Made by a program: the position numbers and the translations under genes
Shown here: positions 23,433-31,421 of the stretch, in pieces
How the letters are laid out: every line of letters starts with the position of its first letter
How positions within the stretch are numbered: position 1 is the stretch's first letter
The notes under the pieces: generated by a model
The model's input: the letters and a program-made list of their open reading frames with translations, nothing else
Databases searched by the model: none
Told to the model about the DNA's origin: nothing
Source of the DNA: Pectinatus haikarae
Lineage (GTDB): Bacteria > Bacillota > Negativicutes > Selenomonadales > Selenomonadaceae
Direction of reading: 5' to 3'
Assembly: GCF_015732185.1 (NCBI RefSeq)
Contig: NZ_WIQM01000010.1
Location: forward strand, 1 to 60,423
DNA length: 60,423 bases

Positions 23433-23792
23433 TAGCGGACAAGCTGCGCTGTTATCGCACTGCGGCAACAAGATGTTGCTGACAGAACTGGATTCACCGC
23501 GCTACTTACTGTGCTTATGAACAGGAGAACAGTAAAATTCCCTATCCTTTGGACAAGCTAAGTAAAATCGTCGAGTTTTTTGGCATTGAAATTACAGCCC
23601 TGCTTGATCAGTATAACCTTTTTATACAATGGACAAGGTCAGCAAATACGTGCATTGTGTCAAAGCCTGGGTCTAACGAAAGAAGATTTTGGCAATCTGT
23701 ATGAATTTCATGTCTATACGGTTAACAAATGGGAGAATGACAGTATTCAAATGTTGAAAAGTACCTGGGTGAAATTGTTTGGTAATGAATAG
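23433..23792 (+). pseudogene. decayed helix-turn-helix (XRE-type) regulator
   Basis: Three frames together read as an HTH regulator. VADKLRCYRTAATRCC reaches a stop, then YCAYEQENSKIPYPLDKLSK and IVEFFGIEITALLDQYN continue. After a frameshift near 23620 comes LYNGQGQQIRALCQSLGLT and VNKWENDSIQ. This is the layout of two HTH halves around a linker seen in accessory DNA. At least one stop and one frameshift, so not functional. The remaining bases up to 23900 show nothing else. Confidence 0.6.
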
Positions 23793-23903
23793 TAGAATGT
23801 CAACGGCAATAAAGAGCTTAGCTTTTTCTATCTCACTCAGCAGAAAATCCGGATAGCAGGAAACTTGCCAAATAAGAAGTTCTTATAGCCATTTACTAAA
23901 TAT

Positions 23904-23952
23904 ACTAACCATTCTAACCAGATTATTGACAGGAATGGTTAGAACGGTTAGG
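23904..23952 (+). promoter_or_regulatory. palindromic operator over the promoter of the AlbA_2 regulator
   Basis: CTAACC at 23905 and 23914, and GGTTAG at 23937 and 23946, form a symmetric pair of direct repeats spaced 9 bp. The promoter TTGACA (23926), 17-bp spacer, TAGGAT (23949-23954) sits within it. Binding would block RNA polymerase. Autoregulation by the downstream protein is likely but inferred. Confidence 0.75.
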
Positions 23953-23984
23953 ATGTAATTAGAAAGTTTTTGGGAGGTGTGCAA

Positions 23985-25289
23985 ATGGTCTTTCAGGAAA
24001 GCGAAACTGTAGAATTGAAAACGATCATTGTAGACGATATAAAAAAAGAGATCATCGCCTTTGCAAACTGCGAGGGCGGGAAACTTTACATTGGTGTTCG
24101 GGATGATAGTGAAGTTATCGGTGTAGATGATCCGGATGGGGCAGCTTTGCAGATCAGTAACATGGTGTGCGACGCAATTAAGCCGGATTTGACAATGTTT
24201 CTTCATTATGAAACATTGAAAGTAGAGGAAAAGAGCATTATTGCCGTTGAGATTCAGCGCGGAACGCAGCGTCCTTATTATATTGCAAAAAAAGGGTTGC
24301 GTCCCGAAGGTGTTTATGTCAGGCAGGGCTATTCTTCTGTACCTGCTACAGATACCGCAATACGGCGAATGATTAAAGAAACCGATGGAGACAGCTTTGA
24401 GGAAATACGGTCAATCGAGCAGGAATTGACTTTCGAGGCGGCACAAAAAGAATTTTCAGAAAGAAATATTTTGTTTGGACCGATTCAAATGAAAACATTG
24501 GGAATGATCAGTCAGGATGGCATATATACCAATCTTGGATTACTTCTTTCTGAACAATGCGTACATACCATTAAGGCTGCTGTTTTTGAAGGAACAAATC
24601 AAAGTGTATTCAAAGACCGGAAGGAGTTTTCCGGCTCTCTGTTTAAGCAGATGGAAGAGGTTTATGATTATATTGATTTTCACAATCAGACGCGCTCTAC
24701 GTTTGATAAACTGCGGCGTATCGATACCAGGGATTATCCGGAGGTAGCTGTCAGAGAGGCTCTGTTAAATTCCCTGGTACACCGGGAATACTCGTTTAGG
24801 GCCAGTACGCTTATCAGTATCTATAGTGACAGAATAGAATTTACCTCAATTGGAGGCCTTGTTTCCGGGGTAACATTGAAGGATGTGTTGATGGGTATTT
24901 CTGTTTGTCGTAACACAAAGCTGGCAAATATATTCTATCGTTTGGAGCTGATTGAAGCCTACGGAACTGGCATGCGAAAGATTATGAATGCTTATGAAGT
25001 CAGTGGAAAGACACCGCAGATTGAAACATCCGATAATGTTTTTAAGCTTATCCTGCCAAATCTTAATGCGCAGACTGAGCAGAAACAGCTAAGCACTGAA
25101 GACGACAGCCAGGAGGAAAAAGTAATCCAACTGGCAAAAAAACAGGGCATGGTAACACGGAAGAAAGTTGAAAAGCTGTTAGAGATCGGACAGACAACCA
25201 GTGGACGCCTGCTAAAAAAAATGATAAAAAATGGGCAGCTGATTCAAGAAGGTAAGGGAAAAACCACACATTATCGGCCTTGCTCATAA
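23985..25289 (+). CDS. AlbA_2/Schlafen-type transcriptional regulator with ATPase-like domain (COG2865 type)
   Basis: About 434 aa. The N-terminal AlbA_2 (Schlafen-like) domain has ESETVELKTI, EIIAFANCEGGKLYIGV and the VYVRQGYSSVPA block. The middle GHKL-like ATP-binding part has REALLNSLVHREYS, YSDRIEF and EAYGTGMRKI. A C-terminal winged helix (about 385-430) ends with GRLLKKMIKNGQL. Such proteins are common, poorly understood regulators in mobile or defence-associated DNA. Start at ATG 23985 from GGGAGG at 23972; the frame is open from TTG 23970. Followed by a strong terminator. It sits among decayed mobile DNA but is itself intact. Confidence 0.85.
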   Translation: MVFQESETVELKTIIVDDIKKEIIAFANCEGGKLYIGVRDDSEVIGVDDPDGAALQISNMVCDAIKPDLTMFLHYETLKVEEKSIIAVEIQRGTQRPYYIAKKGLRPEGVYVRQGYSSVPATDTAIRRMIKETDGDSFEEIRSIEQELTFEAAQKEFSERNILFGPIQMKTLGMISQDGIYTNLGLLLSEQCVHTIKAAVFEGTNQSVFKDRKEFSGSLFKQMEEVYDYIDFHNQTRSTFDKLRRIDTRDYPEVAVREALLNSLVHREYSFRASTLISIYSDRIEFTSIGGLVSGVTLKDVLMGISVCRNTKLANIFYRLELIEAYGTGMRKIMNAYEVSGKTPQIETSDNVFKLILPNLNAQTEQKQLSTEDDSQEEKVIQLAKKQGMVTRKKVEKLLEIGQTTSGRLLKKMIKNGQLIQEGKGKTTHYRPCS

Positions 25290-25345
25290 ATATGTTTAGG
25301 TAATTATGAAAATCCAAACGAAGAAAATTGTCTTACTACTATCAA

Positions 25346-25393
25346 AAAAATAAGCAGGAGAAGTGGTTTAAATGCCTTCTCTTGCTTATTTTA
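25346..25393. terminator. bidirectional terminator
   Basis: AAATAAGCAGGAGAAG pairs with CTTCTCTTGCTTATTT (one bulged base), with A-run before and T-run after. Ends the AlbA_2 regulator transcript. Confidence 0.85.
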
Positions 25394-25588
25394 GTCTTTA
25401 AAAACGTTTTGGATATTGGAAACTAATTCTAGATTTTGTTCTTTGGAGCAGGGCAACTTGGCTATGTACTTCAAGACTGCTTCGGCATGAACGACCGCAA
25501 TCTTTTTTTGCAAATCGCGCAATCCCTCCGACTCCGAGGAGGGTGGACGATTACTTTCAAATTTACACCCTCCTTCAGCAGATGGCAT
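25391..25588 (-). CDS. unrecognised short ORF, probably a gene remnant
   Basis: 65 codons. The C-terminal 45 residues (from LRDLQKKIAVVHAEAVLKY to the end) have plausible coding composition and an amphipathic helical pattern, while the N-terminal part is low-complexity. I do not recognise the family. It ends at the bidirectional terminator and faces the IS630 remnant. It could be the tail of a lost mobile-element gene. Confidence 0.25.
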   Translation of the reverse strand: MPSAEGGCKFESNRPPSSESEGLRDLQKKIAVVHAEAVLKYIAKLPCSKEQNLELVSNIQNVFKD

Positions 25589-25691
25589 AAACTGATGAAC
25601 TTGTGGAATCCTATGATGTTCAACCTAGTGTGTCATCTACTTTGAATTATTAAACAAGTATAGTAAAATGTGATTGAGGATATGATGGTAA

Positions 25692-26215
25692 ATGAAGCAT
25701 GAGTACCAGATTAACTTAACCACAGAAGAACGAAAAAAATTATTACAAATATTATCTAAGGGAAAAACTTCGGCAAGGCTGGTAAAAAGAGACAATATCT
25801 TATTAGCCCTTGATGGAAAAGACCCCAAATCAGAGGAAGCTTGCTGAAGAGCTTCATACTACAGCACAAACCATAATTAGAGTTTCTAAAGAATATTTGA
25901 CCTCGGTTTTGAAAAAACCATGTAATATAGACGGAATTCAATCCCTCAAATATCGCCCATTGTCGACGGCGAAGCGGAAGCTGGAATTTTGCAGATAGCA
26001 TGTAGTGAAGCACCTGCAGGGCATAGTCGTTGGAGTTTAAAAATGATCGCTGCTAAAGCTATGGGATTACACATCGTAGAACATGTTTGCCCGGAAACAA
26101 TTTGTAAGGCACTGAAAAAAACGAAATCAAACCACATTTAAATGCCTATTGGTGTATTCCAAGAAAAGAAAATGCTGCATTTGTAGCTTGTATGGAAGAC
26201 TTTATGCAAATCCAG
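25692..26215 (+). pseudogene. IS630-family transposase remnant
   Basis: Begins MKHEYQINLTTEERKKLL, with the IS630 N-terminal HTH, and breaks at a stop after KSEEAC. Shifted frames continue with ELHTTAQTIIRVSKEYL, then EAPAGHSRWSLKMIAAKAMG and KALKKTKSNH, then AYWCIPRENAAFVACMED. These match the conserved order PPeGHsRWTLrlLA...LKKN.lKPH...WCIP in IS630 transposases. At least three frame breaks and no DDE catalytic half: a dead fragment, cut off by IS256 sequence. Confidence 0.8.
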
Positions 26216-26372
26216 GACGATTTTCCCTTCAGACGACAGCCTCCTAAAAATGTTGTATTTAGCAATGATGGACATTACTAAAAAATGGACTGGACGGCGA
26301 CAAGACTGGAGTCAAATAAGGGCACAGCTGGATATCTATTTTGAAGAACGCCTTTTAGAAAGAGATGTTTAA
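26207..26372 (+). pseudogene. IS256-family transposase C-terminal remnant
   Basis: An open stretch reads KSRTIFPSDDSLLKMLYLAM and continues MDITKKWTGRRQDW to IYFEERLLERDV-stop. It aligns with the last 55 residues of the intact IS256 transposase found 300 bp away (NRTIFPTDDSLFKLLYLAT), but on the opposite strand and clearly diverged, so it comes from a different IS256 member. It joins the IS630 remnant directly at about 26207-26215. Confidence 0.8.
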
Positions 26373-26417
26373 AGGGCATCACTTTTACAAGCAATACCCT
26401 TAAATTATATTACTATT

Positions 26418-26465
26418 AATTTTATATTAGCTTTTAGTGTTTATACAAAACTTGAAGAACTCTCG
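26418..26465 (+). repeat. direct repeat copy 1 (likely IS256-type end)
   Basis: TTTATATTAGCTTTTAGTG to AACTTGAAGAACTCTC, about 46 bp. A second copy in the same orientation begins with the target duplication at 27992. Read inward from the right it starts GAGAGTTCTTC, similar to the GAGAGTGTAAC end of the nearby IS256 element. Confidence 0.7.
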
Positions 26466-26531
26466 AATTTAGGCGATTGACCTTATAAAAGTTGTCCAAA
26501 TAAGTGTTGACAATCCAATTAAATTTATATT

Positions 26532-27991
26532 GAGAGTGTAACCCATTCTGTGTAAACTCCATGGATTAATGCTGGAAATTCAAAAATTACGAAAAATATA
26601 TGCCAACATAATGGCACTAGTTGCCTCGGTTGTTAATCAGCAGCCGGGCTATTTTTTGTCGTCATTCCAAATCAGCTGGTTCGATACGGTTATCGAAATA
26701 AATGCAAAGCTGGGAAATAATTTTATTCCAGGCGCGGTTGCGGCCGCTCCACTTCTTGGTGATCTCTATGGTCGCCAGATAGAGCAGCTTAAATAAGGAA
26801 TCATCTGTAGGAAAAATCGTCCGGTTCTTAGAGACTTTCCGTAACTGACGATTGAAATTTTCAATCTGGTTCGTCGTATAAATCATCTTTCTTATTTCCA
26901 ATGGGTATTTGAAGTAAGTGGATAGCTGCGGCCAGTTATTTCGCCATGACTGAACCGAAGAGGGATATTTATCGTTCCATTTTTCTTCCAAGGCGTCTAG
27001 GGCCACCTCTGCTTGTTCCAGGGTGGGCGCCTGGTAAATTTCCTTCAGATCTTGGACAAATGGTTTCATGTCTTTATAATAGACGAATTTGGTCGTATAA
27101 CGGATCTGGTGGACTATGCAGCGTTGTACTTCTGCCTCAGGATAAACTGTGCCAATGGCATCGGCAAATCCGGCCAAACGGTCAACGGAGATAATAAAAA
27201 TATCTTCCGTTCCCCGGTTCCTGATTTCGTTCAGGATGCCAATCCAGTATTTTGCACTTTCGTTGCCGCCAATCCAAAGGCCAAGGAACCTCACGGAAGC
27301 ATCCAGACGAGTTCCAATGGCGACATAGACCGCCTTTTTTACAACCTGATCCTGTCTGACATGAAAATGGACAGCATCCATGAAGACAATTGTGTATTTC
27401 TTGGCCAGCGGTCTGTTCTGCCATTGTTTAGCAATCGGGAGAATACGCTCTGTCATGCGGGAAATCATTTCAGCAGAAGCATCCACGCCATAGATTTCTT
27501 TAAGATGAGCAGTGATATCCCGGGTGGTCATCCCCTTGGCATACATGGACAATACTTGGTCCTCAATATTGGAAACGTCCGTCTGATTCTTCTTCACAGC
27601 CTGCGGATGGAACTCACCTTTCCGATCACGAGGAATGTCGAGAGCAATATTCCCCATCGTAGACGTCACGATTTTCTTGCTGTAACCGTTCCGACTATCA
27701 TCCGTATCCTTGTTTTTATAGTCGTATTTGGAGTAACCAAGATGATCGTCCATCTCAGTCTCCAGCATGGTTTGCAGCGTATCTCCGAGAAGGTCCTTGA
27801 ACATGTTCTAAACACCCTGCGCATCTTCCGGTTGATATGCACTCAGCAGTTTTTGGAGAAATTCTTTACGTTCTGGGGAAAGTCTTCTTTGTCTAGCCAT
27901 AATAAAAGCCTCCTGAATTAATATTTATTCTAACATTAATCCAGGAGGAATAGTTTATTTTTTCTATTTACACATAATTAGTTACAGTCCC
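26532..27991 (-). mobile_element. IS256-family insertion sequence, 1460 bp
   Basis: Left end GAGAGTGTAACCCATTCTG and right end (inverted) GGGACTGTAACTAATTATG are imperfect terminal inverted repeats. They are flanked on both sides by the 8-bp direct repeat TTTATATT (26524-26531 and 27992-27999), a target duplication of the size usual for IS256. It contains one transposase frame on the minus strand, broken by an amber codon. The intact target duplication indicates a fairly recent insertion. Confidence 0.92.
26662..27900 (-). pseudogene. IS256-family transposase with in-frame amber codon
   Basis: The full frame starts at ATG 27900 (MARQRRLSPERKEFLQKLL), preceded by a good ribosome site, and would encode 412 residues. 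Codon 31 is TAG (27808-27810). The position lies between DAQGV and NMFKDLL, where I would expect Gln, so CAG to TAG is the likely change. Downstream, 380 residues are intact: the DDE residues lie in VFMDAVHFHV, SVDRLAGFADAI and TNQIENFNRQ. A restart at ATG 27804 is possible but would lack the N-terminal helix. Confidence 0.88.
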
Positions 27992-28036
27992 TTTATATTA
28001 GCTTTTAGTGTTTACATAAAACTTGAAGAACTCTCA
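27992..28036 (+). repeat. direct repeat copy 2, split from its context by the IS insertion
   Basis: TTTATATTAGCTTTTAGTG to AACTTGAAGAACTCTC, differing from the 26418 copy at about two positions. Its first 8 bases are the target duplication of the IS256 element, so the insertion landed exactly at the start of this copy. Confidence 0.7.
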
Positions 28037-28041
28037 GTAAA

Positions 28042-28452
28042 TCAATCCTTTTTACGTTTATTCATTTTTTTTGCCTCATAAAATGCGAATTCCAACGCAT
28101 TTCTGAGTCTTTGCCGAGATTCGAAATCTAATTTATGAACTTCACCATCAAACATTATTTCGGTTTGATCAAGAAATTTTGCTAAGTCCATGGTATCTTT
28201 TTTGGCAAATTCATTTTTATTACCTTCATTTAGAATATTATCTGCACTTTCTTTAATATCTGTTTTACCTAATAAATAATCAGCTGATACGTTAAAAATT
28301 TCTGTCAATTTTATAATAATATCACTCGGAGGCGTCCTTTGCCCAAGCTCATAAAAAGAAATCATTTTAGGTGTCAAATTTAAACGAGCAGATAATTCCC
28401 TTTGGGTCAGATTTTGCTCAGAGCGCAAAGTTTTTATACGTTTGGCAATCAT
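28042..28452 (-). CDS. XRE-family transcriptional regulator
   Basis: 136 aa. The N-terminal Cro/C1 helix-turn-helix covers residues 3-60: IAKRIKTLRSEQNLTQRELS, then FYELGQRTPPSDIIIKL and the SADYLLGKT end. The remaining 75 residues are a charged helical tail without a known motif, possibly for oligomerisation. Start is ATG 28452 with AAAGGTG upstream; the in-frame GTG 28461 belongs to the ribosome site. Divergent from a second XRE gene, with shared operator DNA between them, as in phage or ICE switches. Confidence 0.85.
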   Translation of the reverse strand: MIAKRIKTLRSEQNLTQRELSARLNLTPKMISFYELGQRTPPSDIIIKLTEIFNVSADYLLGKTDIKESADNILNEGNKNEFAKKDTMDLAKFLDQTEIMFDGEVHKLDFESRQRLRNALEFAFYEAKKMNKRKKD

Positions 28453-28525
28453 ATTATGCACCTTTCTGAAATATGAACAATAAGTTCTTTTATATTAAAG
28501 TACTACATTTTTTTTTGAAATCCTA

Positions 28526-28563
28526 TTGACTATGTACAAAAATTCATGTACTATTAGTACATG
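28526..28563 (+). promoter_or_regulatory. promoter and palindromic GTAC operator between the XRE genes
   Basis: TTGACT (28526), 17-bp spacer, TACTAT (28549-28554). The perfect 19-bp palindrome CATGTACTATTAGTACATG (28545-28563) covers the -10 box and start point. More GTAC half sites lie at 28500 and 28534. A bound dimer would shut off the rightward XRE gene. Confidence 0.8.
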
Positions 28564-28578
28564 AAAAGGAGTAATAAG

Positions 28579-28836
28579 ATGAATAAATTAAAAATAATCA
28601 GAGAAAAAAACAATCTCACTAAGCAAGAATTGGCAAATGCAATTGGTGTTACTGTAAGGTATATTGCTTTTATAGAACAAGGAAAACGAACACCATCATT
28701 AGAAATAGCCAGTAAAATTGCTATAATATTAAATAGCAGTATAGATAATATTTTTATAAGTAATTTATGTACTAAAAGTACTTACGAAAAAGAAATAGGT
28801 ACAGAGGTGAAGAAAATAAAAAGATTAAACCGCTAG
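28579..28836 (+). CDS. small XRE-family regulator
   Basis: 85 aa. An almost pure Cro/C1 HTH domain: MNKLKIIREKNNLTKQELAN, then VRYIAFIEQGKRTPSLEIAS and the end NSSIDNIF, plus a basic tail. The start at ATG 28579 follows AAAGGAG. ATG 28561 lies at the expected transcription start and is unlikely. Paired with the divergent XRE gene at 28452. Near its 3' end (28769-28781) the sequence repeats the operator core GTACTAAAAGTAC. Confidence 0.8.
   Translation: MNKLKIIREKNNLTKQELANAIGVTVRYIAFIEQGKRTPSLEIASKIAIILNSSIDNIFISNLCTKSTYEKEIGTEVKKIKRLNR
28769..28781. promoter_or_regulatory. second GTAC palindrome inside the small XRE gene
   Basis: GTACTAAAAGTAC shares the core GTACT...AGTAC with the operator at 28545-28563 (one base differs in the 13-bp core). 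It may be an auxiliary site for looping or roadblock control. Assignment rests on similarity only. Confidence 0.45.
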
Positions 28837-29325
28837 GAGATTAAGAAATAATTATTCAGCATATGGACAATGGGAATGCTGCTTGAATAATGTCGACGCC
28901 ACTTGTTTTCAGTGGGCGTGAATCATGGATAAAATAAATTAACTGAATAATGCAAATTGAGACAATGCAATTGTATAAGGTTAGTTTATACATAAACTAA
29001 ATCAGCATGAAAGTGTATATACGAGTGGCGGATAATCCTTTAAAATGCCGACACTAAATCATCAAGTAACATGTTAAGCTCGCAGGCTCTAAAACTGTAA
29101 AAAGGTATGCATTATGAAATAGGCTGGAAAAGTACGTGGTGTCTATAATTGTTGAACAATATTATTTCTACTGTCTGAGATACGAAAGTGATCTATTCGG
29201 ATAAAGATATAAGAAGCACGAGTATTGAAATCATGGACATTGTCAACTGATATAGGAAATGAGATTATAAAAGAAAGTCTTCATTAATGCAGAAATGCAG
29301 AGATTTAATTTAAGTGAAAAAGTGT
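28837..29325. other. non-coding stretch between the XRE pair and the PAS-GGDEF gene
   Basis: No convincing gene. A stem-loop with arms ATTATTCA and TGAATAAT plus inner GCAT/ATGC lies at about 28851-28893, and an ACGCC/GGGCGT hairpin at about 28894-28921. Neither has a T-run. The rest is AT-rich with stops in all frames; probably decayed DNA. Confidence 0.5.
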
Positions 29326-29354
29326 TTGACTAAATAATAGTAAAAGGTTATTAT
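29326..29354 (+). promoter_or_regulatory. promoter of the PAS-GGDEF gene
   Basis: TTGACT, 17-bp spacer, TATTAT, about 70 bases before the start codon. No riboswitch-like structure is visible in this leader, unlike the other cyclase gene. Confidence 0.7.
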
Positions 29355-29422
29355 TTAAAGAATAATTAATATCATATATATTATAGCTATCTGACAATAA
29401 AATTTGCATATTGGAGTTAACT

Positions 29423-30349
29423 ATGAAATACTGTAAAAATGAGAAAAATTTTATTGAAGTCGGCGGAGAGTTTATCACACTTAAGCAGTTGATTGAAACT
29501 ATTCCAGTTACTGTGGTATTAATTGATAGGAAGGGAAATTGCATATCTAATGGCCAATTCCTGGTGGACTGTAATGCCACATCCAAAAAGGATAGTTTAA
29601 TCGAATCTGAAATCACGGATTTGAACGAAAAAGTGCGTGAAAATATTAAGCGTGATTTTGAACTTTTTGATCAGGGGAAAAACATGCCGGCGCATGAATT
29701 GGCACTTAATGGCAGAATATATAAAGTAGTTGTTGCTCCTTTACGAAATGTCTCCGGTTTTGCATTTGCAGAGTTAGCGGTATTAACAGATATAAGCGAA
29801 AATAAGAATGCGGAACATCGGTTAGCCAAACTGAATGAACAATTAAAAGTAATGGTTTCGCGCGATGGATTAACAAATTTGCTTAATAAAAATGCTTTCA
29901 GTGAGATATGCAATAAATTAATAAAGGTAGGATTAAGGGAAAATGCCCCATTTTCTGTTATTTTTATTGATATAGATTATTTTAAAAAGGTAAATGATAC
30001 ATATGGGCATTCGATTGGCGATATGGTTTTAAGGAAAGTGGCCGGAGCTATAGTCAGAAATTGCAGAAAAAGTGATATCGTGGGGAGAGTGGGCGGTGAG
30101 GAAATCGCGGTCTACTTACCAAATACTAATTGTTATGGTGCAGTCGTTTTGGCAGAAAAAATACGAACGTGCATTGAGAAATCAGAGTTTAGGACAGAGA
30201 ATATAGTTGTTCGCGTTACTGTCAGTATTGGCGTTTCAGCTAATAAACCATATCATAAAACAATATCTGATATTAAAAAAGATGCCGATAAGGCTATGTA
30301 TATGGCAAAGAGTAATGGACGAAACAGAGTTGAATGCTTATATGAATAG
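29423..30349 (+). CDS. PAS-GGDEF diguanylate cyclase
   Basis: 308 aa, no membrane segment. Residues about 12-125 look like a PAS sensor (IPVTVVLIDRKGNCISNG, then VAPLRNVSGFAFAELAVL and TDISENKNAE). A short coiled linker leads to the GGDEF domain (about 150-308). Its signature is GGEEI (about 224), with RKSD five residues before as product-inhibition site, and DIDYFKKVND as the metal/GTP block. The Ile in place of Phe is a tolerated variant, so it is probably active. Start ATG 29423 after TTGGAG. Ligand of the PAS domain unknown. Ends at a good terminator. Confidence 0.88.
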   Translation: MKYCKNEKNFIEVGGEFITLKQLIETIPVTVVLIDRKGNCISNGQFLVDCNATSKKDSLIESEITDLNEKVRENIKRDFELFDQGKNMPAHELALNGRIYKVVVAPLRNVSGFAFAELAVLTDISENKNAEHRLAKLNEQLKVMVSRDGLTNLLNKNAFSEICNKLIKVGLRENAPFSVIFIDIDYFKKVNDTYGHSIGDMVLRKVAGAIVRNCRKSDIVGRVGGEEIAVYLPNTNCYGAVVLAEKIRTCIEKSEFRTENIVVRVTVSIGVSANKPYHKTISDIKKDADKAMYMAKSNGRNRVECLYE

Positions 30350-30457
30350 CAGAATAATGTGTTGAAGCAATTAAAGCCTTGGAATTGATTAAAAAACCAG
30401 TATCAGATTTTTTTAATATTGAGTAGATAGTTGACTGCTCTCTAATAGTTATATACG

Positions 30458-30500
30458 CCTTCAAGCCGATGCAATATAAAATCAGCTTGAAGGTTTTATT
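30458..30500 (+). terminator. intrinsic terminator after the PAS-GGDEF gene
   Basis: Perfect 9-bp arms CCTTCAAGC and GCTTGAAGG followed by TTTTATTT. Confidence 0.88.
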
Positions 30501-30682
30501 TGCGAGCAGAAAATTAAGAACATCTTCGGAGTTTGATTTTATGTATACAGTATAATTTCAATTATTACTTCTGTTTTTATTGACAGATATATTGTATTAA
30601 TATATGCTTCTATTTTTAATAAAGCCTGTTCTTTTAGTGGTTGAGCGATTGAGTGTGTCAGAGCATAACTATTAATACACAA

Positions 30683-30732
30683 AGCAGCGTTGCTTATACT
30701 ATCCTGGGGGTAGTGCAGGCAGCGTTTTTTTC
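30683..30732 (+). promoter_or_regulatory. hexaloop hairpin overlapping a terminator (leader D)
   Basis: AAGC-AGCGTT-GCTT at 30683-30696 is a 4-bp stem with six-base loop (A at 1, G at 4). The loop plus 3' arm (CGTTGC) can instead pair with GCAGCG at 30720-30725, followed by seven T: an intrinsic terminator. The two forms exclude each other. Promoter elements upstream are weak (TTGAGT, 16 bp, TATTAA). Same architecture as the leaders at 32975, 57429 and 58985. Confidence 0.6.
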
Positions 30733-30747
30733 TGGGAGGAAATGCTG

Positions 30748-30990
30748 TGAATAAAAAAAAGGATGCTTATGAATTTATTGATCTGCATCGTCATGCTATG
30801 ATTAAATTTTAGCGGTCTTTGGTTAATTGATTCTTCAAATTTGCCGATAATAAAACAAAGTCTTCAGGAAATAACTGAAAAAAATTATATCCAGGGAACA
30901 AAGAGCAAGCTTTCAGATATAGTGTTTTTTAAAGAAATGAAAAAACTTTCGGTACATGTTAAAACGGTTAATTTTGAACCTATAAAATAA
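30748..30990 (+). pseudogene. broken unrecognised gene after leader D
   Basis: GGGAGG and GTG 30748 start a 21-codon frame (MNKKKDAYEFIDLHRHAMIKF) that stops at 30813. A second frame then runs LWLIDSSNLPIIKQSLQEIT to the stop at 30990. Both look coding, so the gene is probably frameshifted or internally deleted. I do not recognise the family. Confidence 0.4.
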
Positions 30991-31290
30991 AAAGGAGGAT
31001 TACCTTTCGTTCCGTTTATGATCTATATTCTAAAATTTCCTATACATACAGCAGTGGCCACGTCTACATGTATTTTAGCCATTTCTGCTCTCAGCGGAAT
31101 GTTTTCACATGCATTGCTTGGGCATATTCTTTGGGGGCCTGCGATTTTTACAGGTGTGGGAGCTGTGCTTGGTGCGCAGTTTGGTGTAAAGTTTTCCTTA
31201 ATGTTAAAGGCTGCGTCTTTGACTAAATATACTGCTTATGTTATCCTGATAATGGGTTTGAGATTCATTTATTCTTATATAAGTTATTGA
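30991..31290 (+). pseudogene. truncated TauE/SafE-type exporter (C-terminal half)
   Basis: About 100 codons with three membrane segments. GGLPFVPFMIYILKFPIHTA continues AVATSTCILAISAL, then GHILWGPAIFTGVGAVLGAQ, the pattern of the second half of TauE/SafE family anion exporters. The repeat motif GG...VP.M at the front shows the coding sequence once continued upstream. It now meets a stop codon immediately (30988-30990), so the N-terminal half has been deleted. Not expected to work alone. Confidence 0.75.
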
Positions 31291-31297
31291 TTTTTCA

Positions 31298-31334
31298 GCC
31301 GTGTGAAAGTAAAATTTCATGCGGTTTCTTTGAC
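31298..31334 (+). terminator. terminator after the TauE fragment
   Basis: CCGTGTGAAA and TTTCATGCGG pair with two wobbles, followed by TTTCTTTG. Moderate strength. Confidence 0.55.
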
Positions 31335-31421
31335 GTATAGGACACAATATTATTTCGATACCTGCTTCAATTAGGGTAACAAGCTGCTAAATTTTCATGC
31401 CAAAGGAATATCTATAATAAT

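Noticed and set aside
25436-25645. Plus-strand open frame of 69 codons
   Set aside because: Antisense to the better-looking minus-strand frame at 25391-25588, no ribosome site, unusual composition.
28042-28836. Toxin-antitoxin pair
   Set aside because: Both proteins are HTH regulators in divergent orientation; no toxin fold is recognisable.
28851-28921. Riboswitch or terminator after the XRE gene
   Set aside because: Hairpins are present but without T-run, conserved core or downstream gene at a fitting distance.
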